A stretch of 64,000 nt of DNA, taken from Rhodoblastus sp963828185. GTDB taxonomy: Bacteria; Pseudomonadota; Alphaproteobacteria; Rhizobiales; Beijerinckiaceae. The stretch is taken from assembly GCA_963828185.1 (NCBI GenBank), contig CAWHDV010000019.1:62001-126000 (forward strand), in the 5' to 3' direction. Numbering within the stretch: the first letter of the stretch is position 1; the number at the start of each line of letters is the position of its first letter. Position numbers and translations under genes: made by a program. The notes beneath the pieces are model-generated. The model ran no database searches and had not been told where the DNA came from. It worked only from the letters and a program-made list of their open reading frames with translations. Shown one piece after another: positions 1 through 9,100 of this stretch.

Positions 1-468
1 CGCTTCAAGGACCTGGCCGACCGCAAGAAGATCGTCTACGACGAGGACATCGCCGCGCTGGTCGACGACGAGATCGTCTCCTCGCACGAGCGCATCAAGG
101 TCGTGGAACTGACGGTCGTCGCCGGCACCAAGGGGCCGCAGAAGGCGGCGCTGACGCTGGAGATCGACGGCGAGCAGAAGACGCATCAGTCCACCGGCAA
201 TGGCCCGGTCGACGCGATCTTCAACGCCATCCACGCGCTGGCGCCGCATGAGGCCAAGCTGGAGCTGTTCCAGGTCCACGCCGTGACCGAAGGCACCGAC
301 GCGCAGGCGGAAGTCTCGGTCCGCCTGTCGGAAAACGGCAATGTCGTCACCGGCAAGGGCGCGGAGCCGGACACGCTGGTCGCCTCCGCCCGCGCCTATG
401 TCGCCGCGCTCAACAAGATCTTCGCCAAGCGCGGACGCGGCAAGCTCGACTCGATCGGTTCGATCTGA
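1..468 (+). CDS. leuA: 2-isopropylmalate synthase, C-terminal part (5' end outside window)
   Basis: This is the last 155 residues of 2-isopropylmalate synthase, which joins acetyl-CoA and 2-oxoisovalerate in the first committed step of leucine biosynthesis. The frame is open from base 1 with no start, so the TIM-barrel catalytic domain lies upstream. What is visible is the LeuA allosteric dimer domain: the linker (DDEIVSSHERIKVVEL), then the conserved 'TGNGPVDAIFNAI' segment around residue 65 of the fragment and the 'GRGKLDSIGSI' tail. This domain binds leucine for feedback inhibition. A GTG at 103 is internal and not a start. The only alternative would be citramalate synthase, which shares the domain, but the tail fits LeuA better. 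Confidence 0.93.
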   Translation, partial: RFKDLADRKKIVYDEDIAALVDDEIVSSHERIKVVELTVVAGTKGPQKAALTLEIDGEQKTHQSTGNGPVDAIFNAIHALAPHEAKLELFQVHAVTEGTDAQAEVSVRLSENGNVVTGKGAEPDTLVASARAYVAALNKIFAKRGRGKLDSIGSI

Positions 469-472
469 AACT

Positions 473-525
473 CCGGCGGTCACTGACTCCGGCGGACACT
501 AACCGGCGGACACTAACCGGCGCTC
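473..525. repeat. Short direct repeats downstream of leuA
   Basis: Three to four imperfect copies of a 14-16 base unit (ccggcggacactaa) follow the leuA stop. They form no strong hairpin that I can see and have no T-run, so they are not an obvious terminator. Function unknown; slippage of a short unit is the simplest explanation. Confidence 0.6.
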
Positions 526-581
526 TTGGACAATCGGTCAAAACCCCCTATCTCTGTTGCGGGACAGGGGGAGTTTTTTCC

Positions 582-950
582 ATGATCGGTTTTCTCATTC
601 GCGCGGCGGTCGTGGCCGTCGGTCTCTGGGTGGCGTCGCGTATCGTGACGGGCGTTTCCTTCACGTCCGGCGAAAGCCTGATCTGGGCGGCCATCCTGCT
701 CGGCGTCGTCAACGCCATCGTCCGGCCGGTGCTGGTCTTCCTGACCTTCCCGGTCACCATCCTGACGCTGGGCCTGTTCCTGCTCGTCATCAACGGCTTG
801 ATGATCGAGCTGGTGGCGCATTTCCTGAATGGTTTTCACGTCGCGGGCCTGTGGCCGGCCATCCTGGCGTCGCTGGTCGTGAGCCTGACATCCTGGGTCA
901 TCTCGTGGTTTGTCGGCCCGGCCGGCTTCGAGGTCGTGGCGACCCGCTGA
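582..950 (+). CDS. Phage holin family / YvlD-like membrane protein
   Basis: A 122-residue integral membrane protein with four hydrophobic segments (about residues 5-22, 33-50, 55-78, 88-112) separated by short loops. The order and the 'NAIVRPVLVFLTFPVTILTLGLFLLVINGLM' style core match the small four-helix 'phage holin family' (PF04020, YvlD-like) proteins, which are chromosomal and usually not phage genes; their role is poorly known (envelope stress in Bacillus). An A/G-rich run (gacagggggagtttttt) precedes the ATG. It sits just upstream of an SPFH-domain membrane protein, which is compatible with an envelope-related pair, but that link is inference. Confidence 0.8.
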   Translation: MIGFLIRAAVVAVGLWVASRIVTGVSFTSGESLIWAAILLGVVNAIVRPVLVFLTFPVTILTLGLFLLVINGLMIELVAHFLNGFHVAGLWPAILASLVVSLTSWVISWFVGPAGFEVVATR

Positions 951-1023
951 ATGCGCTTGCGGCATTGATTTAACAGCCGCGTTGGACGAGATTGGCCCGT
1001 CCTTGCAAAGGCGGGCCGAATCC

Positions 1024-1932
1024 ATGGAAATCATTCTCTCCACCCTCGTCGCCGTCGGTCTGTTTATTTTCTTCGGCATCGTTCTCGGCAGTTTTTTCAC
1101 CGTGCAGACCGCCGAGACGGCGATCATCACCCGTTTCGGCCGTTTCGTGCGCAGCGCCGACGCCGGCCTCAACTGGAAAATCCCCTTCGTCGACAGCGTC
1201 GCCGGCCGGATAAGCCTGCGCGTCAACCAGATCGCCTTGACCATGGAGACCAAGACGCGCGACAACGTCTTCGTCACCATTCCAATCTCGGTGCAGACGC
1301 GGGTGCGGCCGGAAAAGGCCTCCGCCGCCTTTTACAGCCTGTCCAATCCGCAATCGCAGATCGAGGCCTATGTCGAGCAGGTGGTGCTCGGCCATGTGCC
1401 GGGCATGACGCTCGACGAGGTTTTCGCCAGCCAGTCGAGCATCGCCGCCGCCGTCAAGCAGGAGCTCGACGTCGACATGGCGGCTTTCGGCTATGAGATC
1501 GTCAATGTATTGGTCACCGACATCGTGCCCGACGCCAAGGTCAAGGCGGCGATGAACGACATCAACGCGGCGCAGCGTGAACAGGTCGCCGCCAATGCGC
1601 GAGGCGAGGCCGAGAAGATCCTGGTGGTGAAGAAGGCGGAGGCGGAAGCCGAGAGCAACGCCTTGCAGGGGCAGGGCATCGCCAACCAGCGCCGGGCGAT
1701 CATCGAGGGCTTGCGCGGCTCGATCGAGGAATTCCAGAAGACGCTCGGCGGCGCCAGCGCCCAGGAAGTGATGCAGCTGGTGCTGATCACGCAATATTTC
1801 GACACGCTGAAATCGATCGGCCAATCGAACAAGACCAATACCTTGTTCCTGACGCATTCGCCCTCGGCCGTGCAGAATATCTCCGAACAGTTGATGGCGT
1901 CGTTCGTCGCCTCGCAGGGCGTGAAGTCCTAG
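1024..1932 (+). CDS. SPFH/Band 7 (stomatin-prohibitin) membrane protein
   Basis: A 302-residue protein with one N-terminal membrane segment (residues 4-24), then an SPFH/Band 7 domain (about 25-190, beginning 'VQTAETAIITRFGRF') and a helical, Ala/Glu-rich coiled-coil region (about 190-235, 'ARGEAEKILVVKKAEAEAES'), followed by a C-terminal oligomerisation region. Such proteins form membrane scaffolds and often modulate proteases such as FtsH. The frame is open from 910, but the ATG at 1024 gives a start right before the membrane helix, so I prefer it. It resembles plant hypersensitive-induced-response and bacterial slipin-like proteins more than HflK/HflC; no NfeD or protease partner is adjacent. 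Confidence 0.9.
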   Translation: MEIILSTLVAVGLFIFFGIVLGSFFTVQTAETAIITRFGRFVRSADAGLNWKIPFVDSVAGRISLRVNQIALTMETKTRDNVFVTIPISVQTRVRPEKASAAFYSLSNPQSQIEAYVEQVVLGHVPGMTLDEVFASQSSIAAAVKQELDVDMAAFGYEIVNVLVTDIVPDAKVKAAMNDINAAQREQVAANARGEAEKILVVKKAEAEAESNALQGQGIANQRRAIIEGLRGSIEEFQKTLGGASAQEVMQLVLITQYFDTLKSIGQSNKTNTLFLTHSPSAVQNISEQLMASFVASQGVKS

Positions 1933-2412
1933 CGGTCGGAATCGCCAAGGCGATGAAAAAACGGGCGGAGCCGTGCAAGCGGCGCCGCCCGACGGCGTTT
2001 GCGTCAGGCAATGTCGGGATAAGATGGCGCTACCGCGGCATCCGCAAATATGTTGAATTCATGGATTTATTTCGGCGAAAAGCTTTCTCGCGCGCAGTCG
2101 GCCAAATACGCGCAGTCCGGATAGCGCGCGATCGCTGGGCGTGACTGATTCAAAGTACGTAGTTTCCGTATCACTTCACGGTAAATTTAGTTTGCAATTT
2201 CTTAATAAGATGACATTTTGCTGATTGCGTAAGTCATTGTGGTATTAAAGCGGTGTTGACGTCGACGTATGGCATATTTACCAAAGGCGTATTCAAGATT
2301 TGTTCGAAAGTGGTAGCTGTTTCAACCTTCCGGCTGAGGTCGCCGATAATTTTCTAGAGTTGATGTCGCGCTGCGTGGTTTTCGGTTTGTCGTCGAGTGC
2401 AAGGAGTCGTCC
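1933..2412. other. Intergenic region with AT-rich stretch
   Basis: This 480-base gap holds no convincing gene. The part from about 2145 to 2300 is clearly more AT-rich than its surroundings and lies directly upstream of the LuxR-type regulator, so it probably carries that gene's promoter. I could not place -35/-10 boxes with confidence. A 10-base palindrome (acgtcgacgt) is present near 2259. Confidence 0.5.
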
Positions 2413-3225
2413 ATGTCGTTGTCCGATCAGTCGAGCCCGTCGATCGAGGGGAACAGGCCACCCTTCACGACCGCGAATGTATGGGGACGCGAAAGCAAAT
2501 CCGCCAAGCCGCAATCCGAAGCGCCGCGAAGGATCGTCATCGTCGAGCGCAACGCTTTCCTGCGCGATTGCCTGCGAGCCGCCGTGGCCGGTTGCTGGCC
2601 GGGCGAGACCTTGGCCTGCGCGAGCCTGGCCGAATTGCAGCAGCTACGCGCCAGCCAGGGCGCGACCTTGGCGCTCTTGTCCATCCTGTCGCTTTCCGAG
2701 GAAGAGACGGAAACCGAATCCGCGCTGCTGGCGCATCTCGATCCTTGCGTGCGCTCCTTGATCCTGGCCAATACCGACGATCTGAACGACGCCTTGCTGG
2801 CATTGGGCCATGGCGCCAACGGTTTCATATCGACGAGCGTGGGATTCGATGTGTTCATCAACGCCGCGCGGTTTGTCTCGGCGGGCGGGACATATGTTCC
2901 GCCGCAATGCCTGCTCGCCGCCAAGCCCGGATCCGCGGCGGCCCCCGAACCGCTTTCGGAAAACGCCGTCACCAACCGCGAACGGGCGGTGATCCAGGCG
3001 ATCCGCCAGGGCAAGCCCAACAAGCTGATCGCCTATGAACTGAACATGTGCGAGAGCACGGTGAAGGTGCATGTGCGGCGCATCCTGAAAAAGCTGCATG
3101 CCAGGAACCGCACCGAAGTCGCCATAAAGGCCGAAGAAATGTTCAAAGTGTCCGCGCGCGCCGACGCAAGCGCCAGGCGCACGGGTTTTCAAGGCGTTGC
3201 CAGGTTCGCAAGCGCCGCCCCATGA
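2413..3225 (+). CDS. LuxR-type transcriptional regulator with degenerate receiver domain
   Basis: A 270-residue regulator. Residues 40-165 have the shape of a response-regulator receiver (start 'RIVIVERNAFLRDCL'), and 180-242 form a LuxR/FixJ-type helix-turn-helix ('VTNRERAVIQAIRQGKPNKLIAYEL', 'STVKVHVRRILKKLHARNRTEVA'). At the position where the phosphorylated Asp is expected the protein reads 'LALLSILS' (Ser90), so normal phosphorylation is unlikely. About 38 extra residues precede the receiver. No histidine kinase is adjacent. The next gene downstream is another receiver-like protein with the same kind of substitution, suggesting a phosphorylation-independent regulatory pair (inference). 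The start is preceded by an AAGGAGT-like ribosome binding site. Confidence 0.85.
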   Translation: MSLSDQSSPSIEGNRPPFTTANVWGRESKSAKPQSEAPRRIVIVERNAFLRDCLRAAVAGCWPGETLACASLAELQQLRASQGATLALLSILSLSEEETETESALLAHLDPCVRSLILANTDDLNDALLALGHGANGFISTSVGFDVFINAARFVSAGGTYVPPQCLLAAKPGSAAAPEPLSENAVTNRERAVIQAIRQGKPNKLIAYELNMCESTVKVHVRRILKKLHARNRTEVAIKAEEMFKVSARADASARRTGFQGVARFASAAP

Positions 3226-3504
3226 GGGTGCGAAGTTTTTCGGGCATGGCTGGAGCGGATCCGCTTTTGGCTGGCGGCGACCCGCGATCCGCCTTTCGGC
3301 GTGGTCCGGTACGGGAAACCGGCAATCGCAATCGACGCAAGCGGTAGCCCACAATCCGAAAAAGCATCTGATCCGTCGCCGGTTTCCTGCTAGGTTTTTT
3401 TGCAAGAGCTGGCAAAGGCCGAAATCATGCACGAAGAATTTTCCCGAGCCCGGGGGGCGGCGCAGTCTGCGCCAGGATTCTGCAATCGAAAAGCAGATGG
3501 AGCC

Positions 3505-3960
3505 ATGCCCGAAGCGCTCGTGATCGAGACCCAGCCGGAAATCGCCACGTTGGCGGTCGCGGCTTTCAAACGCGCCGGCCTTGACGCATTCACGGTCAGG
3601 CTGTCCGCCAATACCGCCCAGATCATGGAAATTCCAGGCGACGTTTCCATCGTCTTGCTGAACTTGAATGGCAATATCGACGATCGTTCAGTCGCCGGGC
3701 TGATCGCAAAACGCTGGCCGCACGCCTTGCTCATCATCCTGGCCCCTCGCGTATGCAGCCTTCGCGACCTGCCGGCGAGCTTCGTGCTGCTCAAGCCCGC
3801 GCCGCACAAGACGCTGCTCAATCTCATCAAGCGCGCGGCGCTCGTCGCGGCGCTGGTCGCCAAATCGCCCCGGAAACGCAATTTCAGCAAACGCAATTTC
3901 GACCGCATGTCGATTTGCCTCGACGCCGATGTCGCCAGCGCGAACAAGCGGCCGACATGA
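3505..3960 (+). CDS. Stand-alone receiver-like protein lacking the phospho-acceptor Asp
   Basis: A 151-residue protein with the fold pattern of a single response-regulator receiver: strand 'EALVIET' at 3-9, strand 'VSIVLLNLNG' at 47-56, strand 'ALLIIL' and a 'LLKPAPHKTLLNLI' segment that matches the conserved Lys-Pro of receivers. The phospho-acceptor position is Asn53 rather than Asp. The C-terminal 30 residues are basic and unlike receivers. The frame is open to a TTG at 3400, but the ATG at 3505 has a GGAG five bases upstream, so I use it. It follows the degenerate-receiver LuxR regulator by 280 bases; they may act together. No output domain is present. Confidence 0.7.
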   Translation: MPEALVIETQPEIATLAVAAFKRAGLDAFTVRLSANTAQIMEIPGDVSIVLLNLNGNIDDRSVAGLIAKRWPHALLIILAPRVCSLRDLPASFVLLKPAPHKTLLNLIKRAALVAALVAKSPRKRNFSKRNFDRMSICLDADVASANKRPT

Positions 3961-3980
3961 AGGCGCGACGCGACGAAACT

Positions 3981-5024
3981 TCAGATATCGCGGAAACTCG
4001 CCGCGAGACGTCGGAAATCTTCGTCGCGATGCGGGATGCCGAAACGCAGCCACTCGGGTTTTGCCGCGAAGGGGCGGGTGAGAATTCCGCCGGCGCAGAG
4101 GCGTTCGAAAATCTCCTGCGCTCGCGCATGGCGGACGAGACGAAACAGCGGCGAGCCGCCGATCATCTCGAATCCGCCGTCTCGTAAAAGGCCGTCGAGT
4201 CGCGCGCCGTTGCTCTCGAGTTTTGCCGCGCCTTGCTCCAGCCAGACGGCATCGCTGTAGGCTCTCATTCCGATTTCCACCGCCGCGCCACTCACCGCCC
4301 AGGGGCCGAGTTTTTCACGCAAGCGCCCTGCGAGATCCGGCGCGCACAAGGCGAAGCCGAGCCGCAGGCCCGCGAGCCCGAACGTCTTGCCGAACGATCG
4401 CAGCACGATCACGCCCGGCAGCGGAAGATTTTCCGCGAGGCTTTTTTCACGCGGCAGGAAGTCGATGAAGGCCTCGTCGACAACCAGCAATTTTTGCCGC
4501 GCCGCCATTTTGCTGGCCAGGGCGAGAAGGTCGGCGACGCCGACAAGCCGGCCGTCGGGATTGTTGGGATTGACGATGATCGCCACGTCGAACGCCGCCA
4601 GCTCAGCGAGCGTCGCGCAGGTTTGCGCGTGGGCGCCGCTCAAGGCCCAGACATTCTGATGCTCGGCATAGGTAAACCCGAGCACGCCGACCTTCTTCGC
4701 CGGTTCGATGCCGGGCAGAAGCTGGATCAGGCTTTGCGTGCCGGGCGCCGCGACGATTCTTCCACCCGCGCCAAGGCCATAAAAATTCGCGGCGGCGCTT
4801 TCGAGCGCCTCGATGGAGACCGCTTCCGGCAGCCGGGTGAAAGCGCCTTCGTCCAGACCGACGCAAGGGTAGGGATTGGCGTTGATGCCGGTCGAAAGAT
4901 CGAGCCAGGGTTCGGGCGCCCCAGGAAAACGCCGCCGCGCGGCGGCGAGGCCGCCGCCGTGATAGGCTGGTTGGCTTCCCGCCTGCCGATTCGTCGTTTC
5001 TTCAGCCAAGATAACTCCGCCCAT
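3981..5024 (-). CDS. cobC: Threonine-phosphate decarboxylase (cobalamin biosynthesis)
   Basis: A 347-residue PLP-dependent aminotransferase-fold enzyme. It matches CobC/CobD-type L-threonine O-3-phosphate decarboxylases, which make (R)-1-amino-2-propanol phosphate for the nucleotide loop of cobalamin. Visible marks: N-terminal 'YHGGGLAAARRRFP' and 'WLDLSTGINANPYP' typical of CobC, 'NPNNPDG', 'VVDEAFIDF' with the PLP-binding Asp, and 'SFGKTFGLAGLRLGF' with the Schiff-base Lys at about residue 213. The frame opens further to 5081, but the ATG at 5024 is the best start and coincides base-for-base with the start of the divergent cbiB gene. A histidinol-phosphate aminotransferase is the alternative; the CobC-type N-terminus and the cbiB neighbour argue against it. 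Confidence 0.9.
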   Translation of the reverse strand: MGGVILAEETTNRQAGSQPAYHGGGLAAARRRFPGAPEPWLDLSTGINANPYPCVGLDEGAFTRLPEAVSIEALESAAANFYGLGAGGRIVAAPGTQSLIQLLPGIEPAKKVGVLGFTYAEHQNVWALSGAHAQTCATLAELAAFDVAIIVNPNNPDGRLVGVADLLALASKMAARQKLLVVDEAFIDFLPREKSLAENLPLPGVIVLRSFGKTFGLAGLRLGFALCAPDLAGRLREKLGPWAVSGAAVEIGMRAYSDAVWLEQGAAKLESNGARLDGLLRDGGFEMIGGSPLFRLVRHARAQEIFERLCAGGILTRPFAAKPEWLRFGIPHRDEDFRRLAASFRDI

Positions 5025-5997
5025 GCTGTCCGCCGCCACTTTCGCGCTCGCCCTCGCCGCCCTGATCGTCGAGGCGCTCATCGGCTATCCCGCGCCGGTC
5101 TATGCGTTGATCCGCCATCCCGTCGCCTGGATCGGCGCCCTTATCGCGCGTCTGGAGCGCGGGCTCAACCGGCCAGACCAGACGAACGCCGCGCGAAAAA
5201 AAGCCGGCGTCCTCACGCTGGTCGTCGTGCTCGGCGCGACCGGCGCCGCCGCCATCCTCGTTTCCGCCCTCGCGCCGCGCAATTTCTTCGGGTTCTGGCT
5301 GCTGGCCATCGTCGCCAGTTCGCTCATGGCGCAGCGCAGCCTGCACGATCATGTCGCCAAAGTCGCGCGGGCGCTTCAATGCGAGGGGCTCGAGGGCGGA
5401 CGCCGGGAAGTGGCGATGATCGTCGGGCGCGATGTCGCGGGCCTCGACGTCGCCGGCGTCTCCCGCGCGGCGGTCGAGAGCCTGGCGGAAAATTTTTCCG
5501 ACGGGATCGTCGCGCCGGCCTTCTGGACGGCCATGCTCGGCCTGCCCGGCGGCGCCATGTACAAGGCGGCCAATACCGCCGATTCGATGATCGGCCATCG
5601 CAACGCGCGTTATGAGGATTTCGGCTGGGCGGCGGCGCGCTTCGACGATCTCGTCAACCTGCCGGCCTCGCGCCTCGCCGCTGTGTGGCTTGCCCTGGCG
5701 GCGGCGATATCCCCTGGCGCCGACGCCCGCGCTGCGATCCGCGCGGTCAGGCGCGACGCGAAAAATCATCGCTCGCCCAACGCCGGCTGGCCGGAAGCGG
5801 CGATGGCCGGCGCGCTCGGGTTCAAGCTCGCCGGCCCGCGCGTCTACGGCGGCGAGCGGATCGATGACGTTTACATGGGCGACGGGAGCCCAGATCTCGA
5901 CGCCGCCGATATTTTCCGCGCCCTGGCGCTCTATCGCCGCGCCTGCGCAGCGCAGATGATCTGCCTTGCAATCCTGGCGGCGGTCTTCATCGGTTAA
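5023..5997 (+). CDS. cbiB: Adenosylcobinamide-phosphate synthase
   Basis: A 324-residue membrane protein of the CbiB/CobD family, which joins adenosylcobyric acid with aminopropanol phosphate, the product made by the divergent neighbour. Family marks: 'EALIGYPAPVYALIRHPVAWIG' near the N-terminus, 'VGRDVAGLDVAGVSRAAVESLAENFSDGIVAP' around 135-166, 'YKAANTADSMIGHRN' near 185 and 'RDAKNHRSPNAGWPEAAMAGAL' near 250. Several membrane helices are visible. The ATG shares the tetranucleotide CATG with the cobC start on the other strand. Called cobD in the Pseudomonas denitrificans nomenclature. Confidence 0.95.
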   Translation: MLSAATFALALAALIVEALIGYPAPVYALIRHPVAWIGALIARLERGLNRPDQTNAARKKAGVLTLVVVLGATGAAAILVSALAPRNFFGFWLLAIVASSLMAQRSLHDHVAKVARALQCEGLEGGRREVAMIVGRDVAGLDVAGVSRAAVESLAENFSDGIVAPAFWTAMLGLPGGAMYKAANTADSMIGHRNARYEDFGWAAARFDDLVNLPASRLAAVWLALAAAISPGADARAAIRAVRRDAKNHRSPNAGWPEAAMAGALGFKLAGPRVYGGERIDDVYMGDGSPDLDAADIFRALALYRRACAAQMICLAILAAVFIG

Positions 5998-6195
5998 TTG
6001 ATCCGGGGCTTGGCGCCCGTGAACGCTCGAATGCGCAAGACCGCTGGAAGAGGCGCGCGCCGGCCCACAGGCGTCCGACCGATCGACCCCGAAAACATGA
6101 GCTGAAACAAAAGGGTCACAAAAGTGTCAGGCACCGCAGCGTAATGAACGTGACCTTTCGTCAGGAATAATCGCCGTCGAGGCGAGGAGAAAACC

Positions 6196-9100
6196 ATGGG
6201 TCAGCTCAGCCTCAGCGCCTTCACGCCATATGACCCCACCGACGCCGCCTCGATCGTGCCTGGCCCGCTCGCGCTCTACAGCGTTTCCGTCGACAGCATC
6301 GCCCCGACGCAGATGAACGAAGGCTTCACCGAGGTTGACAAGAAGGCCGCCGCCTTCGATCTGGAAACGCCCGCCGAACTGCAAGCGTCCCTGCTCACCG
6401 ATATCGAGCCCGTGGTCATCGGCCCCGGCGGCGTGCTTTATCTGACTGACGGTCATCACACTTTCACGGCGCTGGAGGATTCGATCTGCGGCGCCTCGGA
6501 CCCGACGGTCTATGTCAACGTCATCGCCAATTATTCCGACCTGACGACGGCCGAGTTTTACGCGGAAATGCAGGCGAACAACTTCCTGCTGCCGCTCAAC
6601 GACGATGTGGCGCAAACGGTCAATGACGCCACCGGCGCGCCGATCCCGACCACGCTGACCGGCCTCACCAGCGACGTCTACCGCGGCCTCGAATACAGTA
6701 TCTTGAAGAACAAGAGCTCGAAGCTCTTCACTTCGAAAGGAAACATCACCGGCGCCGCGGGCGCATCGACTCCCGGTCTCGACAAGATGACCGGGCTTTA
6801 TTCGGATTTTCTCGAAGCCGCCGCCTATCAGAACGCCGATGGCGGTCTCGGACTGCCCTATCTTTCGACGGGCGATATCGCTTTGGCCACGGCCTGGAAC
6901 CTCGACGGCAATAACCTGACGACCCTGCCAAACGTGGCGGAGCCGGTCCACGTCTACCAATTGCCCGGCTTCATTCTTTCGAAAAATATCGTCAACGCCG
7001 GCGGCATCAGCGATGCGACGCTGTCCACCGGCGCGATGGACGGCGACGCGACCTTCACCGGCATCCCGCAGATCAACGCCGGCACGGTCGCCAATCCCAT
7101 CATGATCGGCACGCCGAACATCGGCTTCATCATGGAGCTGGGCAATGACAGCGGATACACCGTCACCCTCGACGGAACCAACACCTATACCGGCGGCACG
7201 TCCATCCTTGCCGGCACGCTGATCGTGCAAAGCGACGCCTCGCTCGGCGCGGCGCCGACCCAGACCAACGCCGCCTTCGAGGCGAGCCTGACTTTCAGCG
7301 CGAACGGATTCCCGACCAACGCCATCTCCGCCGTCCAGGCCGACAATGGCATCATTTTCAACAGCTTGACGGAGGGCAATGGCACGCTGACGCTCGGAAC
7401 GGCCACGGGCGGAACCTTTTCGACCAGCCGCCCGATCGCCGTCGACAGCGAAGCGGCGACGATCAACGTCAACGACAATACTGTCACTCTTCTCGGCGAG
7501 CTGATTTCGGCGGGCACGGCGGGTACGGGGATCGGCAATGCGGACGGCTTCTCCGATCTGACCATCGACGACCTCAGCAGCGCGGACAAGGGCAAGCTGA
7601 TCCTGTCGCAGGCCAGCCCGTATTTTTACGGCAATATCATCATCGGCAATACCGGCAAGCCCACCGTCGAAGTGATGAGCGACGCCGCCCTGGGCAATAC
7701 GACGGGACCGGCGGACACCATCGGCGAAGTCGAACTGAACGGCGGCACGTTTCAGGTCGGCGCTGATATCACCGCGACCGAACGCAATTTTTTCCTCGGC
7801 GGCGGCAGCACGTTCGACGTCAACGGCCTCACCTCCAGCTGGGGGACGATGACCGACGTGCAGCGCACGCTGGAGGTCGAGAACTCCAGCAAGACGACCG
7901 CCGGCGCGGTCACATTCAGCAATCTCACCATTTCTGCGACGGCGATCCTGCAACTGGCCGGCGGGACCGAAGGCGAGACGGTCACGCTGACCAACGGCGT
8001 CGTGCAGGAAGCCGCGTCGGATACGCTGATCATCATGCCTTCGGGCACGAACACGCTCGGAAGCACGGAAGATGTGCTTTCGGGCGTCGGCGCTTCGTCG
8101 CTGGTCAATACCGCCACCGACGGCATCGCCCAGGCGTGGATGGTCGAAAACGGAGACGCTTCAAAGGGCGTCGGACCGTATGATTTCTTGACTTACACCG
8201 CCGACGGCTACGTCACGGCGACCTATAATTCGAACGTCTTGACCGGCGCCACCGGCTTAGACATCATCGCCTTGGGCGCTGCCATGACGGCGACCGGAAA
8301 TATCGACGCCTTCGCGCTCAACACCGAGGGCGAGACCATCGCTCTCGGCGGCAACACGCTTACGATCGGCGACGGAACCACGGCCGACGCAGCCGGCCTC
8401 ATTCTCGCCAGCGGCAGCGCAATCAGCAACGGAACGCTGGCCTTCGGCGGCAGCGAAGGCGTGATCTGGCTGAGCGGATCAAATCCGACCATCTCGGCGC
8501 AAATCACCGGCTCGGACGGCCTGACCTTTTCCGGCTCCGGCGCCGTCGCGATCAGCACGGCCGCCAGCGTCAGCGGCGCGATAACCGTGGACTCCGGCAC
8601 GGTCACGCTGTCGGGGCGGAATATTTTCGCGACCGACGTCGCCGGCGTCAATCTGGCTGATGTCAAGAGCGCGCCCGCCGCCGCGACACTGGCTGTCAGC
8701 GCCAACAATACCCTGACTTCGCTGAACTCCGTCGGCAACAACAGCGACGTCACTCTCAGCAGCGGCGCCGTCCTGACCATCGGCGACACGATCAACAATC
8801 TCAGCTCGGTGCTGAGCTCGACCATCACTGAAACCGGCAACGCAACCGCCGGCGCGCTGACCTTCGCCGGTTCCGGCCTGTTTGATCTGAGCGGCGGCAA
8901 GATCTCGCTCGTCTCCGGCAGCAGCATCGACGTCGACAACACCGCGCAACTGCGCATCATTTCCAGCGAAGTCTCGTCGGGCGTGACTTTCGATCTGGCC
9001 AGCGGCAGCCAGCTGCAATTCGCGCAAAGCGGCGGCGGCCAGTTCGCCGACGCGATCACCGGCGCGGGCGAGGTGCATCTGATCGGCGGCACGCTGCAGC

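Noticed and set aside
4990..5060. Cobalamin riboswitch near cobC/cbiB
   Set aside because: The two coding regions abut at one CATG, leaving no leader, and no B12-box-like GCCACTG element is visible.
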